A stretch of DNA of 64,000 nt from Megaleporinus macrocephalus (GCA_021613375.1 CM038720.1:6704462-6768461); one strand, 5' to 3'. Shown: positions 11,479 to 22,734, counted from the first letter of the stretch. Notes: generated from the sequence alone by a model not told the origin. Made by a program: numbers and translations.

Positions 11479-12563
11479 TAGGGCTGCAGCTATCGATTAT
11501 TTTAGTAATCGAGTATTCTGTCGATTATTCCATTGATTAATCGAGTAATCGGCTAAAAAATATTTTGTGCTTCATTAAAGAGCAATAATAAATATATAAG
11601 ATACAATACAACATGTGTCTTATCATTTTATTGTTTAAATTGAATATAGTAAGGTTTAAAAGAAAATATTTTAATAATTTTTACTAGATTACTAGATCTA
11701 TATATCATACTATAAGTTCACAAGACTGGCACTCATTTACTATGCTGGAGCTTGTCCTACACTTGCTGACCCACCTACTGTACACTTGCTGACCCACTTA
11801 CTGTAACAAACTAAACTGAATATACTTGCTGTATTGGATTTGGTGCATTTTAGGCTCCAAATTGCCACAAACACCACCTGATATTTAGTTTACTGTGTAT
11901 TTTATGCCTCATTGTGAGGGAAGAGTGTGTGTGAGGGGTGTATGTTCTTGTGCTTAGATCATTTATGGACATAACTCGCCATCACACTGACTTACTTTCT
12001 TAACTAGCCATTATGTTGTGCTCGGTTAGGGGTTACCGTAAAACTCAGACTCGCTATCAGTTTACTGGGAAAGCTCAGTTGATGCTTTCTGAAGTTAGCT
12101 TCCTATTAGAATTCCCCGTTCCACCTTAAATGGTATAGAAGTTACAATCTGGCTCCTGTAACTGCTGCATCATTTAAGGTGGAACAGGGGAATTCACATA
12201 AGAAGCTAACTTCAGCCACGTCTTTCTTCAGGTTGGCGCTCAGTAACAGCTCCTCGGCTAGTTCAGTTTACAGTAGGTGCTGGACACTGTGTATGGTTTT
12301 CTCTGACCCGTCTCTTCTGTTCTCCTCTCCTTATTCTCTCTCTCTATCTCTATTTTACAATCCGCACCATCAAATCATGTCTTTCTTTAGTGTAACCTGG
12401 CAACACCGTTAGCACGCACTGTGTAGCAGTAAAAGTAATCTGTGTGAAACAGTGCACTGTATATGGCTGTATGGACTAAATGAATCTTCAATGCAAAGAA
12501 TTTGTATCAATGATTTTTTATAATCAAGTTATTCGACTTTCTCGAGGAATCGTTTCAGCCCTA
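11479..12563. mobile_element. hAT-like non-autonomous DNA transposon
   Basis: The element begins TAGGGCTGCAG and ends CAGCCCTA, with further imperfect inverted similarity in CGATTA/TAATCGAG-rich ends. It is flanked by ATATAAAT (11471-11478) and ATATAAAA (12564-12571), a near-perfect 8-bp target duplication as expected for hAT elements. No transposase reading frame is visible in the 1.1-kb body, so it is non-autonomous. A short palindromic MITE is nested inside. Confidence 0.75.
12090..12214. mobile_element. Short palindromic MITE (nested)
   Basis: Two arms pair: GAAGTTAGCTTC, GAATTCCCC and GTTCCACCTTAAATG on the left are mirrored by CATTTAAGGTGGAAC, GGGGAATTC and GAAGCTAACTTC on the right, around a loop of about 40 bp. 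Related palindromes with the same TCCACCTTAAAT core occur at 39150-39229 and 62620-62687. Confidence 0.8.
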
Positions 12564-12646
12564 ATATAAAACTATCGCCTTCACTGCAGAACCCGTCCTT
12601 TTAAAGAGTGCATGATACTGAGCTTGCGACTATAAACAACACATCA

Positions 12647-14482
12647 GGTGCGTCTGAAATCGCCTACTAGTCAGTAGGTACTAGATTAGAGTCAGTACGT
12701 ACTGCTCGAGCTGCAGACTAGTAGGTAGTTTCAGTAGGAGAGTTTTAGTACCTACACAATCTCAGACGTACTACGTCCTCCATATTACCGCGCTCGCCTA
12801 CTGATTTACTACTGAGTATTCAGACATACTAGCCGCGCTCGCCTACTGATTTTCTACTGAGTATTCAGACATACTAGCCGCGCTCGCCTACTGATTTACT
12901 ACTGAGTATTCAGACATACTAGCCGCGCTCGCCTACTGATTTACTACTGAGTATTCAGACATACTAGCCACGCTCGCCTACTGATTTACTACTGAGTATT
13001 CAGACATACTAGCCACGCTCGCCTACTGATTTCACTACTGAGTATTCAGACATACTAGCCGCGCTCGCCTACTGATTTACTACTGAGTATTCAGACATAC
13101 TAGCCGCGCTCGCCTACTGATTTACTACTGAGTATTCAGACATACTAGCCACGCTCGCCTACTGATTTCACTACTGAGTATTCAGACATACTAGCCACGC
13201 TCGCCTACTGATTACACTACTGAGTATTCAGACATACTAGCCGCGCTCACTACTGATTTACTACTGAGTATTCAGACATACTAGCCGTGCTCGCCTACTG
13301 ATTTACTACTGAGTATTCAGACATACTAGCCGCGCTCGCCTACTGATTTCACTACTGAGTATTCAGACATACTAGCCGCGCTCGCCTACTGATTTCACTA
13401 CTGAGTATTCAGACATACTAGCCGCGCTCGCCTACTGATTTACTACTGATTATTCAGACATACTAGCCGCGCTCGCCTACTGATTTAATACTGAGTATTC
13501 AGACATACTAGCCGCGCTCGCCTACTGATTTCACTACTGAGTATTCAGACATACTAGCCGCGCTCGCCTACTGATTTACTACTGAGTATTCAGACATACT
13601 AGCCACGCTCGCCTACTGATTTACTACTGAGTATTCAGACATACTAGCCACGCTCGCCTACTGATTTCACTACTGAGTATTCAGACATACTAACCGCGCT
13701 CGCCTACTGATTTCACTACTGAGTATTCAGACATACTAGCCACGCTCGCCTACTGATTTACTACTGAGTATTCAGACATACTAGCCGCGCTCGCCTACTG
13801 ATTTCACTACTGAGTATTCAGACATACTAACCGCGCTTGCCTACTCATTTCACTACTGAGTATTCAGACATACTAGCCACGCTCGCTACTGATTTCACTA
13901 CTGAGTATTCAGACATACTAGCCACGCTCGCCTACTGATTTCACTACTGAGTATTCAGACATACTAGCCGCGCTCGCCTACTGATTTTACTACTGAGTAT
14001 TCAGACATACTAGCCACGCTCGCTACTGATTTCACTACTGAGTATTCAGACATACTAACCGCGCTCGCCTACTGATTTTACTACTGAGTATTCAGATATA
14101 CTAGCCACGCTCGCCTACTGATTTCACTACTGAGTATTCAGATATACTAGCCACGCTCACCTACTGATTTACTACTGAGTATTCAGACATACTAGCCGCG
14201 CTCGCCTACTGATTTACTACTGAGTATTTAGACATACTAGCCACGCTCGCCTACTGATTTACTACTGAGTATTCAGACATACTAGCCACGCTCGCCTACT
14301 GATTTACTACTGAGTATTTAGACATACTAGCCACGCTCACCTACTGATTTTACTACTGAGTATTCAGACATACTAGCCACGCTCACCTACTGATTTTACT
14401 ACTGAGTATTCAGACATACTAGCCGCGCTCGCCTACTGATTTACTACTGAGTAGTAGACAAGTAGGCGATTTCGGACGCACC
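12647..14482. mobile_element. Terminal-inverted-repeat element filled by a 45-bp minisatellite
   Basis: The left end GGTGCGTCTGAAATCGCCTA and the right end TAGGCGATTTCGGACGCACC are inverted copies with one mismatch. Between them, from about 12785 to 14455, lie roughly 37 units of 45-46 bp containing CGCTCGCCTACTGATTTACT and GAGTATTCAGACATACTAG. The sequence next to each end (CTACTAGTCAGTAG, and CTACTGAGTAGTAGACAAG) resembles the repeat unit, so the array probably grew out of the element's own interior. No target duplication is obvious. Confidence 0.85.
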
Positions 14483-14534
14483 CGTCCTCCTTTAATCTGA
14501 GGAAGCATTCAAGCACGCAAACAGCGTTCATGGT

Positions 14535-14830
14535 TCTATACAACGATCTCTTTTCAGGAACTTTTCAGGAGAGGCCAAAAACTGTCTTTACTTTGAATGT
14601 AAATCAATGGAACCAGAATAGTTTCCAAGCTTTTTTGGAGCATTCCTATTGGTCCATTCATCATGAAATCTTCACACAGTGTAAAGGGCATTTGCTCCAT
14701 TCATATGGAGTGGAAAAATAAAAATGGTTGAATATATAGATACATTTTTTTTCCTTGGACAACAACAATATAGAACCACTGTCTTTACTAAAGAACCCTT
14801 GAAGAGCCATCTCATATTAAGAGTGTAGGA
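14535..14830. repeat. Dispersed repeat copy (GGTCCATTCATCATGA family) plus GAACC motif
   Basis: AATCAATGGAACCAGAAT, TTGGAGCATTCCTATTGG and CATTCATCATGAAATCTTCA define a family seen again, in one or the other orientation, at about 20570-20720, 41000-41360, 50750-50990 and 61290-61560. Its right part (14770-14830) adds AAGAACCCTTGAAGAGCCAT of the GAACC MITE family. Confidence 0.7.
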
Positions 14831-15784
14831 CGTGTAAACTAGATGTTCAGAAGAACACCCAGGAGAATAAATAAGGGGTTAAACCTGAAGCCTGGTCAGC
14901 AGAGCTGCTGTTTTCCTTCTCGGACATCATATTTGAGATATAAGAAAGCGATAAGGACTTGAATGGCTGTTTGTCAGAGTGTGTGCGAACACAGTCACGT
15001 GTGCCAGCTCTCACTTGTGAGCACATCTAAGACCTTGTGGGTTAATAGCTGTTTCACAGAGAGCCTATTTTTAATCTGTACACAGTTAAAAACGTGTGCA
15101 CTACCACGCTGACCGCCTGGGCTATATTCTACCCACAGCAGAAGCTCAGAGTGAGATACATAGTGACTACAGTTTCACTTCTGAGTCCAACTTGTAGAAA
15201 GCATTCAAATCCAGAGCAGCATTGTATGATTTATGTGCAGCAAAATACACATACAACATGGTAATGTTATGTAAATGTGTTTATGCCATTCAAATACACT
15301 GACTGAACAACACCAAAGGCCTTCACGTGCTGTTGTTATGCCTTCACTCAAACTCTCATTCCGAACTAACCTCTGTTATAATCCTCTTACGGACAAGCGC
15401 GTCTTTAAGCTTCCACGTACGCAGCTGGTTTCTATGAATTGGATGATTGACAGTCATTGCAGGCAGCCGACATATCAACATAGTTTGTTTTCTATTGTAC
15501 GGTCTCCACCTCCATCGGCTCCTTTATGAGGCTTCTATGAGTTTTGAGCACAGAAATTCATGCACGTAGCTACCAAAGCAGTCTGAATTGAAGGGGAGTT
15601 CCACCAGCTTTTTAAATTTTCCACATAATTAAATCAATAGCGTGTGAACAATGTCACTCCGAGCGGCTCAGTGTGAAACAGCTGTGAAAGATCACATCTC
15701 TTTACAGTGGCGGTGATAGGAACCAGGACTCATTTGCCTCATTCACCTGTTTTTCCTTACATTTGTTTTTAAGAAAGGTGGTTG
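14831..15784. other. Intergenic DNA, little seen
   Basis: From 14831 to about 15590 I see no repeat, exon or RNA gene. From 15590 to 15760 there is a dispersed repeat fragment starting AAGGGGAGTTCCACCAGC. Confidence 0.4.
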
Positions 15785-17095
15785 ATATAGTGTATAGTGG
15801 GCTACACTGCTGCCCACTATGCTATTCACTGGGATTTGATTCCCCAACTGGGTGACCACTATACCAATAAGAATTATTGGGTAAGACTTCTAACTCTACC
15901 TTCACCTACCTGTGTACAGGTAAACTGTAACACTACCTTCACCTACCTGTGTACAGGTAAACTGTAACACTACCTTCACCTACCTGTGTACAGGTAAACT
16001 GTAACACTACCTTCACCTACCTGTGTACATGTAAACTATAACACTACCTTCGCCTACCTGTGTACAGGTAAACTGTAACACTACCTTCACCTACCTGTGT
16101 ACAGATAAACTGTAACACTACCGTCACCTACCTGTGTACAGGTAAACTGTAACACTACCTTCACCTACCTGTGTACAGGTAAACTGTAACACTACCGTCA
16201 CCTACCTGTGTACAGGTAAACTGTAACACTACCATCACCTACCTGTGTACAGGTAAACTGTAACACTACCTTCACCTACCTGTGTACAGGTAAACTGTAA
16301 CACTACCTTCACCTACCTGTGTACAGGTAAACTGTAACACTACCTTCACCTACCTGTGTACAGGTAAACTGTAACTCTGCCTTCACCTACCTGTGTACAG
16401 GTAAACCATAACACTACCTTCACCCACCTGTGTACTGGTAAACTGTAACACTACCTTCACCTACCTGTGTACAGATAAACTGTAACACCGCCTTCACCTA
16501 CCTGTGTACAGGTAAACTGTAACTCTACCTTCACCTACCTGTGTACAGGTAAACTGTAACACTACCATCACCTACCTGTGTACAGGTAAACTGTAATACT
16601 ACCTTCACCTACCTGTGTACAGGTAAACTGTAACACTACCTTCACCTACCTGTGTACATGAAAACTGTAACACTACCTTCACCTACCTGTGTACAGGTAA
16701 ACTGTAACACTACCTTCACCTACCTGTGTACAGGTAAACTGTAACACTACCTTCACCCACCTGTGTACAGGTAAACTGTAACACTACCATCACCTACCTG
16801 TGTACAGGTAAACTGTAATACTACCTTCACCTACCTGTGTACAGGTAAACTGTAACACTACCTTCACCTACCTGTGTACATGAAAACTGTAACACTACCT
16901 TCACCTACCTGTGTACAGGTAAACTGTAACACTACCTTCACCTACCTGTGTACAGGTAAACTGTAACACTACCTTCACCCACCTGTGTACAGATAAACTG
17001 TAACACCACCTTCACCTACCTGTGTACAGGTAAACTGTAACACTACCTTCACCTACCTGTGTACAGGTAAACTGTAACACTACCTTCACCTACCT
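15785..17095 (+). repeat. SINE head followed by a 37-bp minisatellite, about 32 copies
   Basis: The first 115 bp carry a tRNA-like head: TAGTGTATAGTGGGCTACAC with CTGCTGCCC, then GGGATTTGATTCCCC (B box) and CTGGGTGACCACTATACC, a pattern typical of fish tRNA-SINEs. From about 15895 the body becomes a regular 37-bp array of TAACACTACCTTCACCTACC and TGTGTACAGGTAAACTG (15901, 15938 and onward). Each unit includes the near-palindrome TACCTGTGTACAGGTA. The same unit forms the array at 33605-34090. Confidence 0.93.
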
Positions 17096-17154
17096 AGCCT
17101 TTTAACTCACTCTAGATATGACCTCACCACCACTGAACCCTACTAAAAAACCCT

Positions 17155-17480
17155 ACTAGATGGTTCTTCAGAGATTCTTTAGTAAAGACAAGGGTTCTAT
17201 ACTAGGAGTTCCGTTAAATAGTATTTTTCATGGTATATGGTTTTTCAGATTCATGTGTTGGTTCTACTTTGCAAGCTTGACAGTGTAACTATAGCAGAAC
17301 CATGATGTTCAATAGAACTGTTTACAGAAAGGTTCTATACATAATCATATACAACACATTCTGAAGAACAATATCACCAAGCAAAGAAGAAACATGCGAA
17401 TGGTAAACTGGATGTTGTATATAGAACCCCTGTGTCTTAGAACCCTTAAAGAACCATCTTTTTTTTAAAGAGTAGCTTCT
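17155..17480. mobile_element. MITE of the GAACC family
   Basis: The left end TAGATGGTTCTTCAGAGATT with CTTTAGTAAAGACAAGGGTTC and the right end AACCCTTAAAGAACCATC are inverted relatives. Fragments of the same family appear near 11270, 14770, 21190, 22850 and 48550. It is a short non-autonomous element with no coding capacity. Confidence 0.7.
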
Positions 17481-17918
17481 CTATGTAATGTAATTGTTTG
17501 GGGGACTACTTTGCCTTACAACGTCCTTATAATGTACCCCTCCACCATAAGTGGAGCTTGGAGAGTGAAACCTTATTGCAAAACTATCACAAAACAAAGT
17601 TTCAGGCTTCATGTTCACTCCATTCACTTCTTTAGTTCTTAGTTACAGTGTAGATATATTTTGAAAAACTTAACTTGACCCCAATCTTCCTTCTTAATGT
17701 TTGCACTGTTTTGTCTATTTTGGCCCCTTAGCCCCCCAAACACATTACAGTCTGAGACAAAAAGTTTTGGCAGCCCAGACATTGAATGCTTTGGACGTCT
17801 GGTTCCTACCACCACTGTTAAAAACTCCAGTTTCTCTGGAATGCCCATTTCCCACAGCTTGGTTTATGATGTAAATGAATGATTTTAAAAATTTTGTTGG
17901 AATTCCCCTTCGACCGTC
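17481..17918. other. kcnj1 3' flank
   Basis: This is the region downstream of the minus-strand kcnj1 stop codon. It carries a dispersed repeat whose end, TTGGAATTCCCCTTCGACC, stops within about ten bases of the stop codon, so the 3' UTR probably contains transposon sequence. I see no clear AATAAA on the minus strand here. Confidence 0.45.
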
Positions 17919-19058
17919 TCACATTTGAGTGTTGTCCGCCGAATCTTCAATGGCAATTGCAGTCACGTCAAATCCAGGGTTGTCAATGCCTCGTTGACCG
18001 TGCCGGTGAAGGATAAGATTGCTGTTCCGTTCGTTCAGATAGCAGCAGGCACAATGTGGCGTGACCACCGGGACGGTCTTGGAGAAGTTGGAGAAGTCCA
18101 CCCGGTACTTGCCCCCTTTGGTGCGGGAGATGATGGGCAGGAAGCTGTAGCCCCACTGGACCTCGCTGGGGATGAAAGATGTGCGCACCTGGCAGGACGA
18201 GCTGGTGGACTCAGCCACCCCGTCCAAGAAGACCACCAGCTCGAACTCCTGCTGCTGGATGGTGTCGGCCGCCATCTCCGCGAAGGGGCTGGAATTGTCG
18301 ATCACGTGGAACAGCGTCAACGGGCAGACGAAGAAGAGGTTGTCCTTGCCGGCGTCAACCAGGAAGTCAATGTTCACCTGGTCCAGGATGATGGGTTCCC
18401 CGTCCGGCGTGATGGTGGTCCTCAAGAGCTTCCCGTAAATCTGGCTGCCGATGAGCAGGGTCTTGCGCAGGTTGGCCACCCGGATCTGCAGGCAGAGGCT
18501 TCCTTTCTTCAAGCAGATGACCGCCGTGTCGCTGAAGGTGATCGTCTTGGCTCTCTTCTTGGGCAGAGATATTTTGGCCAAAATCAGGCCACACATGAAG
18601 CAGTTTATGATGGCGCCCATGAGCGACTGGATCACAAGCAGGGCCACCGTGCCGGCGCAGTGGCCCGTCAGAGCTCGGCCGCCGTATCCGATGGTCGTCT
18701 GGGTCTCTAGAGAATAAAGGAAGGCAGTCGTGAGGCCGTTTATGTTGTCTATACACTTTGTATGGTCTTCGCCGGAGCGCTGGTCCTCCAAGTCCCCGTT
18801 GCTCTTGGCGATCGAATACCACAGCAGGCCGAAGACGAACCAGCTTCCGGTGAAGGCAGCCACGAAGGAGAATATGACGAAGCGCCATCGGATCTCGACG
18901 AAGGTGGTCCAGAAGTCTATTAGGTAAGCGAAATGGCTGTGGTACTCGACGTTGCCGAATTCGATGTTGCAGTGGCCATCCTTGGTCACGAGCCGCGTCC
19001 GGCGAATCCTGCGTTCCACTAAGTGATCATGAATCTGCTTCTGGATGAACTGCAACAT
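17919..19058 (-). CDS. kcnj1: Inward-rectifier potassium channel Kir1.1 (ROMK)
   Basis: This is a two-transmembrane potassium channel subunit that forms tetramers in epithelial membranes; in fish, Kir1.1 serves potassium handling in ionocytes and kidney. The single exon encodes 379 residues from ATG 19058, close to the 372 of mammalian ROMK2. I chose this start because MLQFIQKQ aligns with the ROMK2 start; the frame is open 21 codons further up. Seen: NIEFGNV (31-37), TM1 at about 61-83, selectivity filter TIGYG (122-126), TM2 with Asn152 at the rectification site (weak rectifier), the cytoplasmic domain with VANLRKTLLIGS and PHCACC, and a C-terminus with DNPGF and final TQM. Thr25 sits at the kinase site that is Ser in ROMK2. 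Val61 replaces the pH-gating Lys, and Asp98 replaces the glycosylated Asn. Confidence 0.95.
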   Translation of the reverse strand: MLQFIQKQIHDHLVERRIRRTRLVTKDGHCNIEFGNVEYHSHFAYLIDFWTTFVEIRWRFVIFSFVAAFTGSWFVFGLLWYSIAKSNGDLEDQRSGEDHTKCIDNINGLTTAFLYSLETQTTIGYGGRALTGHCAGTVALLVIQSLMGAIINCFMCGLILAKISLPKKRAKTITFSDTAVICLKKGSLCLQIRVANLRKTLLIGSQIYGKLLRTTITPDGEPIILDQVNIDFLVDAGKDNLFFVCPLTLFHVIDNSSPFAEMAADTIQQQEFELVVFLDGVAESTSSSCQVRTSFIPSEVQWGYSFLPIISRTKGGKYRVDFSNFSKTVPVVTPHCACCYLNERNSNLILHRHGQRGIDNPGFDVTAIAIEDSADNTQM

Positions 19059-19247
19059 TCCTTCATGGTAAAAGCACAGAAGAAAACATTTACAACAACG
19101 AGGAGGAGAAAAGGAGGTCATAACAATGCAGCCTTTAGCCCTACAGTCCTCTGATAACCTTGGCTTTAGAGTGTTACACTACACTGAGGGGAAACAAGCA
19201 TTCAGACCCGTATGTTAAATATACTTCAAATTTACACACATAACGGC

Positions 19248-20480
19248 TGTGTCTCAAATCCTAGTGAGCTCCTACATAGGCAGCATTTTACATCATAGTA
19301 TGCACTCCTGACATGTAGACTGTCCCAATTCTTAGATACCTTAAACATGCTGTCTACTGAGGCACCCTATTTTGCCCCAATTTTAAGGAAGCATCGAACG
19401 CTTCCTCAGCCGCTAAGACAATCCCATGATGCAACACAGACAAAACTTTTTTTCCAACATGGTGGACAAAAGCGGAGCCACTAGCAGAGAAGTCATCTTC
19501 AAATGTAAGTTATTTGGATTCTCTCTGGAGTTTTAATGTGTTTCTTGTCATATTGGGTGTGTCTCAAATCCTAGTGAGTGTGTAAGTAGGCTGTCTAGGT
19601 AGCAGCTGTGTAAATAGCAGTGTTCTCTCCTCATCTCTCCTCATAAAACAGATTACTGAGACGCTCTAGTTAGAGAGAGACTGCGTCACGGCTTGTTCCC
19701 GCCCACTGCAGCACGCCACCGGTGGTTTAGCTGGTTGCTAAGTTACCAGCCGGCATCTAAAACAATAGACAGAGGCTTAAAAATCTGCTAGCATAAATGC
19801 TAATGTCTGGAGTATAAAAGTGTAAATGGTGAAGGACTCGTTACAGAGTTGATAATAAAAAACTGTTTTGTGTGATTATATGACCAGAAACACATTAAAA
19901 CTCCAGAGAGAATCAAAATAACTCACATTTTAAAACCACTTCACTGCTCCTAGATTAGCCTGTGTTGCATCATGGGATTGTCTTAGCGGCTGAGCGTTCG
20001 ATGCTTCCTTAAAATCAGGTCTAAATAAGGTTCCTCAGTAGACAGTATGTTTAAGGTATGTAAGAATTGGGACAGTCTACAGGTCAGGAGCGCATACTAT
20101 GACGTAAAATGCTGCCTATGTAGGAGCTCAGTAGGATTTGAGACAGACCCATAATCACACAAAACAGTATTTTATTATCAACTCTGTAACGAGTCGTTGA
20201 CCATTTAGCAGTTTTATACTCGAGCCATTAGCATTTATGCTAGCGGGTTTTTAAGCCTCAGGCTATTGTTTTGGTTGCTGGCCGGTAACTTAGCAACCAG
20301 CTAAACCACCGGTGGCGTGCTGCAGTGGGCGGGAACAAGCCGTGACACAGTCTCTCTCTAACTAGAGCGTCTCAGTAATCTGTTTTATGAGGAGAGATGA
20401 GGGGAGAACACTGATACTTACACAGCTGCTACCTAGACAGCCTACTTAGACACTCACTAGGGTTTGAGACAGACCCAATG
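19248..20480. mobile_element. Interlocked inverted repeats (A-B-A'-B' arrangement)
   Basis: Segment A (19248-19551) starts TGTGTCTCAAATCCTAGTGA and is mirrored by A' (about 19873-20152, ending GGATTTGAGACAGACCCA). Segment B (19552-19872) again starts TGTGTCTCAAATCCTAGTGA, and is mirrored by B' (20153-20478, ending CTAGGGTTTGAGACAGACCCA). Arms are long and near-identical; for example, CACCGGTGGTTTAGCTGG in B matches CCAGCTAAACCACCGGTG in B'. These are palindromic DNA elements with shared termini. No transposase is visible. Confidence 0.85.
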
Positions 20481-21367
20481 ATAATTATAGTTAGCAAATA
20501 TAACCGGGGAGTTGCCGTATATGGTCCCACGTACTTTAGGTGTCCTCTGGAAACACTTCCGTTGTGTACAGGTGTCTCCAAAATAGTGACTTTACAGGAG
20601 AGGACCAAACATTCTTGACTTTTAATGTAAGTCAATGAACAGAAGTGTTATCCTGTGAGTTTGAAGCATTTATATTGCTCCATTCATCATTAACATTCAA
20701 AGGATATACAGTAAACAACAACTGTTATGTTTAAATGATATAGAAATGTTTAAATCAATGAAAATGAGGAGACGTGTTTTTCTTTTAACAGCAGCGATAT
20801 GCTAGTTACAGATATTAATGCTGCAGAAACCAACGGTTGGGAGGATATCACATAACAAGTGGCCATCGCAGTGAAAGTGAAGGAGCTTCTTACAGTTCTC
20901 AGGGACATCATTATTAAACAAACACTCGAATGAACAAGGCTGCAGAGCCCTAACAAGACCCTCAGCATGCCCATCAGTTCCACCGTCTCAATAATATGCG
21001 GCTAATCGTCTCCGAATTGATGCGAGACCACAGCAGTTCACATTTCTCAGACTAATGATACGGAAAGGAGGACCTCGAGTGACTCTGAGAAGAAGAGGAT
21101 TGCAGGAGCAGCAGTTGCACAGAGAACAATAAGACTTCAATTGCACCACAATCATCCCCGTTACTGCACCCTGTGCAAAGCTCCTCCTCCTTTGTTACAC
21201 AAAGAGGGTTCTTCAGGGGTTCCTTAGAAAAGACAATGGCTTGTATACAACCGGGACCACTCAAGGAATCATCTGCATGCTTAAATGGTTCTTTGCTGAA
21301 GGAAATGGTTTTAGTATGTGGTTACAGGGTTCTTTCTGAATTTTTAGTTATGCTGTAATTGCCAGGC
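20481..21367. other. Intergenic DNA with dispersed repeat fragments
   Basis: From 20570 to 20720 there is a copy of the GGTCCATTCATCATGA-type family (ACAGGAGAGGACCAAACATT and following). From 21185 to 21355 there are GAACC-family fragments such as GGGTTCTTCAGGGGTTCC. The interval 20740-21180 looks unique, with no exon. Confidence 0.45.
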
Positions 21368-22385
21368 TGAAGATACTGAACAACTGCCCATCCTATGCAG
21401 TCTGATACTGAACAACTGCCCATCCTATGCAGTCTGATACTGAACAACTGCCCATCCTATGCAGTCTGATACTGAACAACTGCCCATCCTATGCAGTCTG
21501 ATACTGAACAACTGCCCATCCTATGCAGTCTGATACTGAACAAATGCCCATCCTATGCAGTCTGATACTGAACAACTGCCCATCCTATGCAGTCTGATAC
21601 TGAACAAATGCCCATCCTGTGAGGTCTGATGCGGAACAACATGCAGTCTGATGCTGAATAACTGCCCATTATATGCAGTCTGATATTAAACATCTGCCCA
21701 TCCTATGTAGTCTGATCCTGAACAACTGCCCATCCTATGTAGTCTGATACTGAACAACTGCCCATCCTATGCAGTCTGATACTGAACAACTGCCCATCCT
21801 GTGCAGTCTGATGCTGAACAACTCCCCATCCTATGTAGTCTGATACTGAACAACTGCCCATCCTATGTAGTCTGATACTGAACAACTGCCCATCCTATGT
21901 AGTCTAATACTGAACAACTGCCCATTCTATGCAGTCTGATACTGAACAAATGCCCATCCTGTGAGGTCTGATGCGGAACAACATGCAGTCTGATGCTGAA
22001 CAACTGCCCATTATATGCAGTCTGATATTAAACATCTGCCCATCCTGTGCAGTCTGATCCTGAACAACTGCCCATCCTATGTAGTCTGATACTGAACAAC
22101 TGCCCATCCTATGTAGTCTGATACTGAACAACTGCCCATCCTATGCAGTCTAATGCTAAACAACTGTCCATCCTATGCAGTCTAATGCTAAACAACTGTC
22201 CATCCTATGCAGTCTGATACTGAAAAATTGCCCATCCTATGTAGTCTGATGCTGAATAACTGCCCATCCTATGCAGTCTGATACTGAACAACTGCCCATC
22301 CTATGCAATCTGATACTGAACAACTGCCCATCCTATGCAATCTAATACTGAACAACTGCCCATCCAATGCAGTCTGATGCCGTTG
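21368..22385. repeat. 32-bp minisatellite, about 31 copies
   Basis: The unit reads GATACTGAACAACTGCCCAT followed by CCTATGCAGTCT, with starts 32 bp apart (21373, 21405 and onward). Variants include GTAGTCTG, GCTGAAC, AACAAATG and short deleted units (GATGCGGAACAACATGC at about 21628 and 21970). The repeated variant block near 21600-21720 and 21950-22060 suggests a block duplication of about 340 bp. Confidence 0.96.
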
Positions 22386-22429
22386 CTTCACCTGCCTTGA
22401 CCAGGTGCCCGTTTGCCTGTATTCTGGAC

Positions 22430-22734
22430 CATCTACCCACCCATCTTTGCTTCTGCTGTCCAGTGCCCTCCACACAATCCTGCTTGCTTATTCAATCACA
22501 AATACTTCCTTTCCTGATTTCTGTATTGGTTTTGGGATTCTTCTACTCTCTGGTGTCGACCAGAGGCGGGTGGGTTTCCCTTTTTAAGCCTGGCTCCTTT
22601 TAATGTTTCTTCCTCTTGCTCTGAGGGAGTTATTCTTGCCCCCGTCACCCCTGGCTTGTTCGCTGGAAAGGCTTCACTGGCTTCTGTAAAGCTGTTGGTA
22701 ACAATATCTGTTGTAAATCGTGAACAAAAATAAA
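22430..22734 (+). mobile_element. Retrotransposon 3'-tail-like fragment
   Basis: CCTTGCTCTGAGGGAG-type sequence is present here as CCTCTTGCTCTGAGGGAG. It is followed by GGCTTGTTCGCTGGAAAGGC, CTTCTGTAAAGCTGTTGG and ATCTGTTGTAAAT, the order typical of the conserved 3' end of fish LINE-related retroelements. The assignment rests on memory of that tail and is tentative. Confidence 0.45.

Noticed and set aside
17925..18710. 261-codon plus-strand frame
   Set aside because: It is antisense to the kcnj1 coding exon and follows its codon structure. It has no recognisable domain of its own.
21368..22385. Array with short regular period, considered as CRISPR-like
   Set aside because: The repeats are contiguous with no unique spacers, and the genome is that of a fish. 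It is a minisatellite.
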